Origin: Neonectria sp. B-13
Taxonomy: Eukaryota > Ascomycota > Sordariomycetes > Hypocreales > Nectriaceae
Assembly: GCA_002682825.1 (NCBI GenBank)
Contig: NOKP01000001.1
Span: 4,715,296-4,779,295, forward strand
Direction of reading: 5' to 3'
DNA: 64,000 nt
Shown here: positions 24,152 to 34,602 of the stretch, piece after piece
Layout: every line of letters begins with the position of its first letter
Position numbering within the stretch: the stretch's first letter is position 1
Position numbers and translations under genes: made by a program
Notes under the pieces: generated by a model
Seen by the model: the letters and a program-made list of their open reading frames with translations, nothing else
Database searches by the model: none
Told to the model about the DNA's origin: nothing

Positions 24152-24193
24152 TGCCTCTGCCTCTGCCTCTGCCTCTGCCTCTGCCTCTGCCTT
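24152..24193. repeat. Hexanucleotide microsatellite (tgcctc)7
   Basis: Six perfect units and a seventh with one substitution. Related tgcctacg-type motifs follow to about 24235. The minus strand would read a (Arg-Gln) dipeptide repeat, but that frame is not a gene. Likely length-polymorphic. Confidence 0.9.
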
Positions 24194-25294
24194 TGCCTTG
24201 CCCTACGCCTGCCTACGCCCTGCCTACGCCTCGCCTTGGCCTCGCCTTGCTGGTTGATCAATGGCCAAGGTTGGGACGATCCTCCAGGCCGGCTGTGTGG
24301 TCCTCCGAAACGCACAGCGCCGACGCACCACGGCATTCATACTTTACCACCTACGCACGGCATGCTCACTCAGCCTCTCCGTCCAGGCAGATCGGTCTCT
24401 TTTCGAGGCATCTACACGACCCAATCCAATGGCAGCCGTGTCGTCTCGTGCCTCTCTCCGTGTCGTGTGTTCCCCCCCCCGTACGTCCTTCGTACGAAAT
24501 AGTAAAAAGCATCCGCACACGCGCGCGCTCTGATTTGACGCCTTGCCCGAGACGTCGATGTCTTCATTTCCCTGGCGCCAGCTGTGTCGTCAGTTTTTAG
24601 GTCGGCGTTGGCGGCCAACCCACACCACACCACACCCAAAAGGTGCAGTCGGGTCCTCTGGATAGTGGCCTGGTTCCAAGGACGGACGGATCCTCCAATT
24701 TTGCCCGTCCAGCTCTCGCGGCAGCTCATCACTCTACCGTCGACACTGCCTCTCCGGGGCTAGTGCGCATCCCTAGTTTCCTCCCCGTTTGTCCCAATAC
24801 TTTCACAAGTTCACAACTTCGCATCCCCTGGCCCCCCTGTCCATCACACTTCCACTCCGCCCCCCCCGGTAAGTCCGTGGCGATCTTGAGTGTGGAGTGG
24901 AGGTCGCGCCAGCACCAACGCCGGCGCCTGGTGCCAGGTACCAAGCCAAACCGCCTTGTTGCAGTCACTGGCAACTGGGAACAATCTCGTCCTCGTCTGT
25001 CTGGTCGATCCAAGCCCAGCTTCTCCCTCTGAAACCCATCCAATTCACCTCCCCATCGCGACTCAGACACAGCTGCTATTACTCCTCTGCCGGCCAGAGA
25101 ACCTCGGAGTGATGTTGATCTAATAGCGGCTTTGCTTCTGTGAATCGGTCGGCTTTCCCACCAGGAGGGCCCGCAGGAGCAAACCACAAAGGAGCTGAGC
25201 AGCCAAAACCTAGAGCAACGCCAAAGGAGCAGCCCACGCAACTCTGGCGCGGAACGCTCCTTGCCCCGTTGCCGCCCTCGACTCTGGTGACGAG

Positions 25295-28200
25295 ATGGGA
25301 GCTTCTACTATGATTATGGCTCCGGCCGTGGATTCCTCGACTGCTTTTCCTCGCTCCCACTCCAGCCCGGACTTGCTCACCTTGTCCGCACTCGACAGAC
25401 CCGCCCCGACCTTCTCCTTGAACCAGCACCAGCATCAGCGCCCTCTCGGTGGCCAGACGCTCTCGTCCCTCCCGACCCTCCCGGACTTCGACGTGCCCTC
25501 CTTCGACTCCGACTTCTCGCTCGACACCTCCCTCTTCCACCCCGGAACCAAGGCCGATCCGAGCCTGCCGGCCCCCGTCGTCCGCACCGAAGAGGTCTCG
25601 GTTGAGACACCGCGATCTAATACCAAGGCCAAATCCAAGACAAAACTGGCACGAACCAGGACGAACTCCCTGGTGGAGCGCCCCCGATGGCTTCCCAACT
25701 CGCTCACCGGCGGAGATGCTCAGACCGAAACGCCTCCCCGTCCCACCACCTCGGCGGGCGACATGAGTTTCGGCGGCGGATCGTCCAGCCTTGACAGCCT
25801 CAAGCCTCTGCACAAGAGCTCGTCGACGAGCTCATTTGCCAACTTCGCCAAGCGGTCCTGGAGGTCCTCTCGCTCGCCCTCGCCCATGGAGAAGCCCGAT
25901 GCAGCCAAGGAAAAGGCCTCCGGGCGTGAGCGCTCGGAGAGCACTGCCTCGATTAAGCTTACCAAGACCCGCCAGCGCCCTGGCCTGACGGTCGAGCAGG
26001 CGGACAAGAACCAGTCGACCGACTCGCTTAAGGCGGCCCCGAAAGCTTTTCGCGCCAGCAGCTACTTTTCCAAAAAGAAGCAGAAGCCAACCGTCCTCAG
26101 CAAGCTCAACACAAACACAAACCTTGGCTCCGACAACAGCTGCGCTTCCTCGGCCACTAGCCTCGTTCCGCCCGCCTCTAGCACAGACGGCCGTCGCACA
26201 CCGCAGCTGACCCCCGTCGACACCAACACCACCATCACCGATGAATCGTCCATCGAGATGCCACCTCAGATCCGCGATGCCCTGTGGTCGACTCTTAAGA
26301 CGCTCGATATGGAGATCCGGGGGTTCGCCGCTAAGAGCACCGCACAGCGCATGGTCGTGGTACAGTCACTGGTGTTTCCGTTTCTGCGCAACACCATGAA
26401 CCACGAATCCCTCAAGAGACTATACCCCGAAGATGTGGACCGACGAGCGACTATACTCAACAAGTGGTGGGTGGCTTTGTTGGAAATGCTCGAGGGCCAG
26501 TCGCCTCAGCCGCTCCCCGGCGTTGACCGCCAGATACTCTACGAGGTAGCGACCTTGATGATGATGCGGCCGGAGTGGCGGCAGGCAACCTCTTACTTTC
26601 AGCCCTTGGCCAGTCGATCGCCGGGCGAGCGGGTACGGGCCAGGTCGTGCACCAACTCATCTGGTTCATCGATGACTTCCAGTCAGGCAGCTTTCCTGGA
26701 GGAGTCAGCGGAGCACAACGTGAGGACCATGTTTGTGACGAACCTGGTCAGGCAGATGGCCTTTGTGGTTGAGAAGCTATCGCTCCGAAACGCCCCGATG
26801 GGCCTCGTCAACTTCGCCGGAAAGGCCTGCGCCTACGCCTTCTACTTTGCCCCCGGTGTTTCGGACATCTTGGTTCGACTCTGGGGCCTGTCGCCCGAGC
26901 TCATTCGACGCGTCGCGGACCAGTTCGGACTGCCGCGGAGGAACAAGGGCGAGAGTGACGATATTGTTGCCCTCTTCCCCCCGAACCTCAACATGTTTGG
27001 GTGGACGACCCCCAAAGGCATGTGGGACAACCTCAAGCAGGTTCCCAAGTTGCCAATGCTCATGTCCCGCATTCCCTGGACTGGACCCTGGGTGGCAAGA
27101 TGGAAGGGCCGAGATACCGATCTTTTCTTCATCTTTTGCAAATACTTTCACATTCTTTGCGAGCAATTCATGCCGCCTGGGTTGCCGTTGATCGAGAAGG
27201 CTAGGTCCCCTGCCTTTGCTCTCATTCATGCGCAGCTCCTCTTCGTCATGGACTCTACCATCCACCGACCAAACACCGTCGACGCTGGCTACGGCCCGAC
27301 TTTCGACTCGATGCAGGGCGCCGATACCGCCCTGACCTTGCCGCTCCCCCCCGGCAACGTGATGAAGGGGATGTCTGAGAACCGACTCATCATGTTATTG
27401 AAGGACTTCCTTTCCGACGAACGTAGTGAGATTGCCGAGGCTCGGCATACGTTTGCAGAGGCATTCGCTGCCCTAATGAAGGCGTCCACGCGCAAGACGT
27501 CGCAGTTCAACCACACAGCCTGTTTCACTCTGTGCGACTTTATGGAGGAGGTGTTGGTGCTTTACAGCGAGTTCGAGGATCCGGGTATCTCGACGAGATA
27601 TATCGATTGGACGTTCTGGTTCGACGTGTGCAAGAAGATTATGAGTTCCTTCAACACCATGTCAGAGGTCCGTATGATGGCGTTGATTTTCTCCATATGG
27701 GATGCCATTGCAAAAGATCCTCAGCGGAAGTTGGCCTTGTGCCAGGATTGGATTCTGTCCGAGGAAACCTTCAATGAGTTCTTTAACCACTGGTGTCCCA
27801 TGGTCCGAGCCTATTACCAACGCTTGATCTGTTGGAGGATGTGCCGAGACAACGGGAAGCAGGATGAGGTGGATGCGTAAGAACCCCCAATGCCTCGGAT
27901 CGAATATGCTCACTAACTTGGACTCTAGCAAAATCTTCAACCTCGTAGCGAGGCGACTCAGGACCACCTGGGCCCATTACCTTTATCTCAAGCACACTGC
28001 CGAGCAAGAACAACGGCCACCTCCCTCGACGGCACCAGTCCTGCCTGCTCCAGGCAAGCGATTCATGATCATCCGACAGGAGGTGAACACTCCGCAGCCC
28101 GGGCTCTTTATAGGATTCGATGCCTCCGGGAAGTCTTCCAACAACGACGTGGTCTCTGGTGCTGGGATGAGTGATGTTGCTTCCCCCAAGAACGACTCGA

Positions 28201-29021
28201 AGAAGCGGTGGTCCCTTTTAGGCAAAGTCCTGTCCCTTGGCGGGAGCAACAACACGGATTGGGATGAGGAGCTCCAGGCCGCGCGCCGTGATACGGCTGA
28301 GGGACGATCGTCATTTACGCTTCCACCCGCGAAGACGCCCACGTTCAGCGGCCCCAAGGGGGCTCGGATATCCGATGACGACCTCCCCATCTATGAGGAC
28401 CCCAAATTCGTCTTCAAGTTCATTCTCGCCTGGCAGAACCAAGCAGCACCCTTCCGCGATCGCTTCCTGACTCGACCTCGCCTACCCGCTCCGGCCCAGT
28501 CTCGGCTCTCGTTATCTCTTAGAAGCAACAGCCCGCCAGTGCCCCCCGGTGGCTTCACTCCTCCCAAGCGCAAGTTCTCGGGCAGCCCACAGCTGGCAGG
28601 TCTGATTAGCGGAGCGAGGAATGCGAGCCCTCTGAGCTCGCCCGTTGATGAGAAGCCACGACGCCTCTCCCTCGGTCTCAACTCGGCCAACGGATTTTCA
28701 GATATCTCGCTGCCGGATGTGGGCGACGGAAATGCCACCACCACAGCTGGCCGCTGGGACAGCCCCGCGCCGTCGACGCCAGCCGAAGAGACGCACTCGA
28801 ACACGGATCGGTTCGATGACGGCATCACTGAGCCCGTTAAGCCTACTGGCCTTTACACCAAGAACGTCGTCTACGCCGGACGCGCGCTTGCCGAGTGGGC
28901 CCAAGTTGTTTTCGAATGTAACAACTTTGTCGACCGCCGTCGTGACGAGGGCGTCTTTCACATTTCGGACATGGAAATCCCCATCCTTGGCGTTGAGGGA
29001 TTCCGCAAAGCCGGAGCCTGA
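25295..29021 (+). CDS. Large DUF1765-family protein
   Basis: Two exons, 25295-27876 and 27929-29021, with a 52-nt intron (gtaaga...actctag, branch-like cactaac) give 1224 aa. The first ~330 residues are Ser/Thr/Pro-rich and disordered (SSTSSFANFAKRSWRSSRSP). A long alpha-helical conserved region follows (about residues 330-900; for example IRDALWSTLKTLDMEIRGFA, FAGKACAYAFYFAPGVSDIL, TPKGMWDNLKQVPKLPML), as in fungal DUF1765 proteins. The C-terminal third is again disordered except for short conserved blocks (KYFHI-like helices, YEDPKFVFKFILAWQNQ, ALAEWAQVVFECNNFVDRR). The fungal homologues I know of have no enzymatic assignment, so I give no function. No signal peptide or obvious membrane helix is seen. 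The ATG at 25295 is the first in a frame closed upstream. A leader intron upstream is possible. Confidence 0.85.
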
Positions 29022-29740
29022 AGATGCAAACCTCGCTCGTCCACGAACTCGATCCGAGGCGTTTCTACACTTGATCACATCGCTCTACACATCCCTACAT
29101 ACATATTCCCTCGACCATAAAATACATCCCCTGGTGGCGCTGGCAGCATTTGCTCTTATTATTGCACAAAACAATCACTACACGACCACTGGATGGGTTC
29201 TTCCTCCCTACATATTTACATCCGGTGGTCATTTAGGAGCACGCGCTCCTGCATGCATTATGCCATCATCTGACGAATCACTGGGCGTGGTTTGGTCATG
29301 TGCTCGATATTTTCGACACCTAGTAAAACATATTTATTTGTTTGCGCGATATTAGTGGCGTTTGAAAGGGAATCGCTGAGCTGCCCATTTGTTTTGTTTT
29401 CTGATTGTCATCTTCTTTGGTTCTCTATGATTCTCCAGCCACACGGGCGGCTTGGGACGGGCTTCTTTGGATTCCCCGGTGCGTGGACGGAACTCGATAC
29501 ATGGCCGGCATGGCATGCAATATAGGTGTTTGGTTCGTGGCGGCGGCCCGTTGTATATATATTTTAGATTGGAATTGGACGGCGGAACTGGTGAATACAG
29601 AAGATGGACGTTCCTTCTGGACACAACTTGGTTGCTACACCTCCAATCGGTAATGACTGGATTGCTCCCGTATGTGTTGGAAAATACATCAAGAGATATT
29701 AATCAAAGCATACTGTCGAGAGGTCACTTTCTCCGTGACA
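29022..29740. other. Convergent 3' region
   Basis: Downstream of the DUF1765 gene and of the oppositely oriented GFA gene. AT-rich, with no supported gene. Confidence 0.5.
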
Positions 29741-30394
29741 TCAGTTGCTGAAGGCAGCCTTCAAATCTCCCTTCCACTTATCAACAGCTGGCTTCAACGC
29801 CTGCACCCTCTTCAAAGCGTCCCCCCTCAGTAGTGCTTCCCGACTGGGGTAAAACTCCTCGAACTGAGGCTTCCCATCGCCGACGGCAATGAAGGCATTG
29901 CGGCTGCGCGTGTAAATGTGCACGTCCGGATTAATCTCCCACGGCTTATCGAGAGTGCCTACGCGCACATACGCGAAGTGAGACCCCGCGTCGACGTAGT
30001 AGTTCCACAGGCCGGTATAGCAGGCCGGGCAGTGCACAATGGTCTGTCCGAGCCCGGACTCGGTCGGGACGCAGACGCGCGTCGGCTCGGGGTCGGGCTG
30101 GTCGTGCGTGGCGGGGACAGCGTCGGTGGAGGTGGCGAAGGCGGGGATGAGGCCGGTGGGGATGGAATCGGGGGCGCCGGCGACGGAGGGCTTGGCCGGA
30201 GGCAGCTGCGTGAGATGGGAGGACTCGATGATGGCGTTGAGGCCGAGGGCGGAGCCGGTCTGACGCTGGCAGGCGGTGCAGTAGCAGCAGTGGACGAGGA
30301 CGGGGGCGCGCTCGAGCTGGTAGCGGATGAGGCCGCAGGCGCAGCCGCCGGCGAGGGGGAAAAGGTCTTTCTTTTCGGAGTAGTGGACGGCCAT
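29741..30394 (-). CDS. GFA-domain (CENP-V/GFA fold) zinc protein
   Basis: A single exon encodes 217 aa from ATG at 30394 (MAVHYSEKKDLFPLAGG). Zinc-ligand cysteines of the glutathione-dependent formaldehyde-activating (GFA) fold are visible: GGCACGLIRY, HCCYCTACQRQTG and HCPACYTGLWNYY, followed by the conserved strand HFAYVRVGTLDKPW and the C-terminal EEFYPSREALLRG. Between the second and third zinc motifs lies an insertion of about 60 residues rich in Pro/Ala/Thr, longer than in typical GFA proteins. In this superfamily only a few members act on S-hydroxymethylglutathione, and fungi carry many paralogues of unknown substrate, so I assign only the fold. The open frame upstream of 30394 has no further supported start and is leader sequence. 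Confidence 0.85.
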   Translation of the reverse strand: MAVHYSEKKDLFPLAGGCACGLIRYQLERAPVLVHCCYCTACQRQTGSALGLNAIIESSHLTQLPPAKPSVAGAPDSIPTGLIPAFATSTDAVPATHDQPDPEPTRVCVPTESGLGQTIVHCPACYTGLWNYYVDAGSHFAYVRVGTLDKPWEINPDVHIYTRSRNAFIAVGDGKPQFEEFYPSREALLRGDALKRVQALKPAVDKWKGDLKAAFSN

Positions 30395-30908
30395 GATGAG
30401 GATCTTGGGAGATGTGGTTAAGGGAAGTAGAGTGAAGGATGAAGCCACGTCTTTATGGTGTGGGCTTGTCAGAGATAAGGCGTGATGTTGACTAGGGAGA
30501 GAAGCGTGAGTGAGCGCGGGCGACGAGGCATCCGTGTTAATGACCAAAGGTGGGGTTGCTCGCGCTGGCCAGTGAGCTCGAGGCAGATGGCCGAAATAGG
30601 AAGGAACTATAGCGGACGGGTGAGATGAGGGGTTTTGCCGCAAGGGACGGGCGTAGAGAGAGACAAGAGCTGGGGGTTCCTGAGTGACGTGAAAGAGTAT
30701 CTTATTTGTGATAGCTAAGTAATTTCTTTTCAATATGAGAGGCCGTGGCACTTCGTCTGGGTATTTTTGCTGCTTCCCCCTAAGCAATCTCCAAAAACAA
30801 TTTGGCCCGCCCTCCCATGTGTTGCTCAGCAAAGGATGTATCAGCCAAAATGAGTCTTCCAAACGGCGATATCTTCCAAACCCCGACGAGCTTCTTCTTT
30901 AGGCGATT
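30395..30908. other. Intergenic region
   Basis: Promoter and leader of the GFA gene and 3' end of the BTB gene, which point the same way. The minus frame stays open here but with non-coding composition. Confidence 0.45.
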
Positions 30909-32043
30909 TCACGAATTCGAGAGCACATTCGTCTTCGCAGCTTGGATGCTCAAGTGCTTCATATGCCAATCCGACAGCAGAGGCGGTCTTTTGCGGCATT
31001 CATCGTAGACGGATGCTATTGCCGAGGCAATTGCGCCACCGCAAGAGCAACTGAATGGCAAGTGGTGAATCTTGTGGATATTTTCCCACAAGCTCGTCGG
31101 ACTTCTTTTGAGCTCAGGCGGCGTTTCGTTCTGATCGAAGAGTTCCATAATGCCGAGTTTGAAGCTGCTTTGGAGGATATCTCCTAGGATGGCAGGACTG
31201 TCTTTAAGTTTGTGTCGAGATGTGCATTTGTTGCGTTTGCAAAATGCCTTCGGATCGATCTTTTCGAGGAGTTCCTGGGCGATGCCACGGAAACTGTTGC
31301 GAATGATCACAAGACTCTCCTCATGATACTCGGTGAGGCGTGCTTGATAGATTAGGCCTATGTGCACTGTAGAAATAAGAGTGAAAGTTACCTGAAATTT
31401 GAAGCAAGAAAAAATGAGTGTCCTCTTGTAAAGTCTTTCCGTCTGAATGGATGAGTTCCTTGTTATCGTTCATCTTGAGCGTCCAAGCGATTTCGTGAGC
31501 CACTTTAGCAAGGAGGCTATCGTGCCCCATTACCCAGGCAACGAAACTAAATTTCACTAAAGAGTGAGATCTCTCCTTTTGAATCCAGCTGTCTTCTGAA
31601 GAATATGGTTGAAGCCATGCCGAAGCCACGGACCACAAGGCTCGTTCCATGTCGTATTTGTCAGCCAAGACGCAAATGTCGAATAACTCAGCAATCCTTA
31701 ATTTCGTAGGAACTCGGTTGTATAAATTATGAACGACGTTCATGAGTAGCGCGAATGCAACAGGGTTGTCTTCAGGAAGCCTGACTTGCCATCTACCTCC
31801 GTTGGGTTTAGCTTCGGAAAAGTTGGCGCTGAGCATCTTGCGGAACACTGGGGACGATCGACAAAGTGCTCGAGAGTCAACGAGCATTTCTCGAGGCGGG
31901 CCATTTCCGACATTCAGATAGAGGTCTCCGGCGGGATCGATTTCGAGAGGCGTGCCTTTAGTGGTTGCCTCTGGAGTAAGTGCAATCACCATTGATCGGG
32001 TCGCTCTCGTTCTCGCTCTCGTTGTGGGTGGGGATTTCGACAT
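30909..32043 (-). CDS. BTB/POZ domain protein
   Basis: Exon 1 (32043-31392) starts MSKSPPTTRARTRATRSM and carries a BTB fold at about residues 39-140 (GDLYLNVG, SRALCRSSPVFRKMLS, VRLPEDNPVAFALLMNVVHNLY, LFDICVLADKYDM), the layout of the many fungal BTB proteins of unknown role. Exon 2 ends at 30909 with a helical region containing CKRNKCTSRHKLKD. The donor is the gtaact at 31391-31386. The nearest acceptor (tctacag) would give a 25-nt intron, shorter than any I consider normal. The acceptor at 31343-31344, giving 49 nt and preceded by a cctaat branch-like site, is preferred, and both keep the frame. With the 49-nt intron the protein is 361 aa. BTB domains mediate dimerisation or Cullin-3 binding; a role here is unknown. 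The gene is divergent from the Zn2Cys6 factor. Confidence 0.75.
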
Positions 32044-32804
32044 GGCTAGTGAGACATCACCTGAGGACCCCAGATCGTTGGGCAAGTCTATCGGGCACAG
32101 CTCACGTGGGGCTTTAAGGAGGAATACGAAGACGATGAAACGATAGATTTGCGGGGCTGACGGTGCTTGTGAGTTGTGGAAGCAAGGCTCCTAGATTTAT
32201 GAAGTCTGGGCGCTTGATCGAGGAGAGGGCAGAAGTGAGAGTTGTACGGTTCTGACAACTGCATGGCAGTTGGCAGACAAGGCAGACAAGGCATCTTGGC
32301 AGTCACCAATGAAAGAAACAGGATCTGGTTGTTTTATTGTTCTAGTGAAAACTGGCCTGTAGAACCGTTGCAGGTCGGGTTGGGTTGGTCGTTTTCCATC
32401 TCGGCTTCTGGATTGGAGTTTAGCAAACATATTTCGCACGGTTGACAACTAGTCGATGGCAAGCGTTGAGTATTGAAACAGCTACTCATCAACCCTATTT
32501 CTTAGATTTAGTATGTTTTCCTTTCACGTCAGACATACTAACTATCCACAATGGTGATTCTCCTTGAATGCAACTGCCGTCTAACCGACTGCTTACCGGA
32601 TACCGGCATCTGGCCCCGCCAGCCCTGTGACGACGCTAATCCTAAACAGGGAATCTCGTTCACGAAGCTGAAGCCAACCGCGTCATCATCGCATCCTTCT
32701 CGAATGGGTTGCCTCTTTGACTCCTTATCAAGCCTCACCCTCGCTCAACTCTCGTGGTCAACGGAGACTCTATAGATGCCAGATCGTGGCCGCCGTCTTT
32801 CGCT
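32044..32804. promoter_or_regulatory. Shared intergenic region of a divergent pair
   Basis: The 761 bases separate the BTB gene (minus) from the Zn2Cys6 gene (plus), so the promoters of both must lie here. I see no well-defined factor site or TATA box that I would assign. Confidence 0.45.
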
Positions 32805-34602
32805 ATGCCCAACGTAGGCAAACCCAGCAAGGACTGTCATCTCTGTCGGTCGCGGCGTGTCAAGGTGAGTTGGTGCCGGTTGTAATCCCCTGTCCACTCC
32901 CCCACAGAACTTTCACTCCTCCGGTCCGTTCCCTGTTCTCATCTGACACGTGCTTGCTTCAGTGTGATCTCGCCAGGCCCGCCTGTAAGAGATGCATCAA
33001 GTATGGAGCGGAATGTCCTGGCTACCGCGACCAACAGGAGCTTGTCTTCCGCAACGCCAACCCCACCAACCTCAAGAAGCGGAAGAAACGATGCCAGCAG
33101 GAGAGCACCCGGGCAGGCTCTACAACATCGTCAACAACGCCGTCCAACTACTCAACCCCGTCCGAATTCTTGGGTGATGACTTTGACAAGAGCCTTCTCC
33201 TCGGAACTTCCTCGGATGTAGTTCCCTTTGCTCGGGACTGCACAGCTCTCATACTCCCCCAGTCGCTCAATGAGCACTGGACAGCTCACTCAGTTCCCAT
33301 TCTTCTTAATGTCTACTCAACCTTGGATTTCCTCCATAACATCTACCGAGGCAACACTGAGAATGGACCCCTCATGTGGGCTGCCCACCTCTTCTCCAGG
33401 ACATATGTGATCAACATTCGCCACTCCACAGCCATGAACAAAGACTCCATTACCGAGACTGATCAGGAGCTGGGATCATATCTCGGCAAGACCCTAAGTT
33501 CTGTGAATGTTGCATTAAAGACTCCAGACGGAGCTTTCAGGGATGATGTTCTCGCCACGGTCTGGATTCTTTCAAACTATGAGGTGAGTGGTATGTCGAC
33601 CTGGGTGTAGGCTTCTCCCGCTAACCTCCCCACAGCTCCTCATGGGATCGATCACTCGTACGGAGCCCATGAGCCCGTGGCATTTACACACTCGAGGCCT
33701 ATACAGCATTCTCAAGGCGAGAGGCTCAGATTGGTTGCGCCGAGAGACCAACGGGCGGGCAGGTTTCTGGCCCGCCTACAATATGGTGGTGCGTTCTGTT
33801 TCAAGATCGTTCTGGTCCACTTAGCTGACATGTCCTCCAATAGCAAGTGCAATGCCTTCTCACGAGTACCGAATGCCCCCCGGAGTCTCAAGAATGGTTT
33901 CGTATCATCGAGGAAACGTTGCAACCCGGAGAGATGGTCGCGCTCAAGGTGTCCATATTCATTGCTCAGGTTGCCCACGTGCAGGCTCGCGTCCTCACCA
34001 TCCTTCGTGGCCGGAACTTCATTGCCGCCTCGGCCGAGTATCACACCTTGGTTGGGGCCATGCTTCAAGCCGAAGACGACATGCGAACCTTTTATATGTC
34101 TCAGCCTAGCAACGGTGGTGTCTTCGACCCCTATCTACGCAACATGTATGCCTCGACATGCGTCAAAGGCTACCATATCTTGATGGCCTTCTCGAATTTC
34201 TTGACCCATCATATCGCATCCCCGATCCCCCTCAGCACCCTCAAGGCCCTACGTATGCGCTGTATACACATGGTGCGCAAGTTCGCACAAGAGATCGTGG
34301 ACAGCACGGACAAGACTCTCAACTACAAGGCCTTCAGGGACAACCCGTCGCCAAAGGTATTGTTCGACGCTCTGAAGCTGATTTGGCCCCTCACGGCGGT
34401 GTATCTTATACCATCGACGCTTCCAGAGCAGAAAGACTTGGCAGAGAAGTCGTTGCGGTTCATTGGACGCGAGCTTGGGGTGAGGCAGGCGTTGCAGGTA
34501 TACCCTGGGGCCAATCCATTCCCAGACGAGGCCAATGAGCCGTTGGATCTAATAAAAGACGAAGACTATGAGGAAATTCCCAATCCCACGGGGCTGATGT
34601 GA
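32805..34602 (+). CDS. Zn2Cys6 transcription factor
   Basis: Four exons (32805-32864, 32963-33583, 33636-33788, 33844-34602) give 530 aa. The binuclear zinc cluster is at residues 11-38 with cysteines at 11, 14, 21, 28, 31 and 38 (CHLCRSRRVK, then CDLARPACKRCIKYGAEC). The first intron splits it between K20 and C21, a position common in this family. The basic RRVK stretch precedes the third Cys. The rest follows the fungal_specific TF domain 2 style seen in many uncharacterised regulators (LNVYSTLDFLHNIYR, AAHLFSRTYVINIRHS, LRRETNGRAGFWPAY), then a helical C-terminus. Nuclear, with DNA targets unknown. There is no neighbouring pathway cluster to suggest a regulon. Confidence 0.88.

Larger units (their letters stand above)
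18065..25294. other. 7.2-kb stretch without a recognisable gene
   Basis: Both strands were read. Open frames here (for example 18377-18841 minus, 21437-21937 minus, 22228-22812 minus, 22562-23134 minus, 24037-24600 plus) have no domain, no consistent codon bias and mostly non-ATG starts. The stretch holds simple repeats and, at its right end, CT/C-rich sequence that looks like promoter and 5' leader of the DUF1765 gene. A good donor (GGTAAGTCC, GT at 24869-24870) suggests a leader intron there. A non-coding RNA or long regulatory region is possible but not shown. Confidence 0.5.

Noticed and set aside
24034..24336. Minus-strand frame with a (Arg-Gln) repeat
   Set aside because: Produced by the tgcctc microsatellite; no conserved sequence around it.
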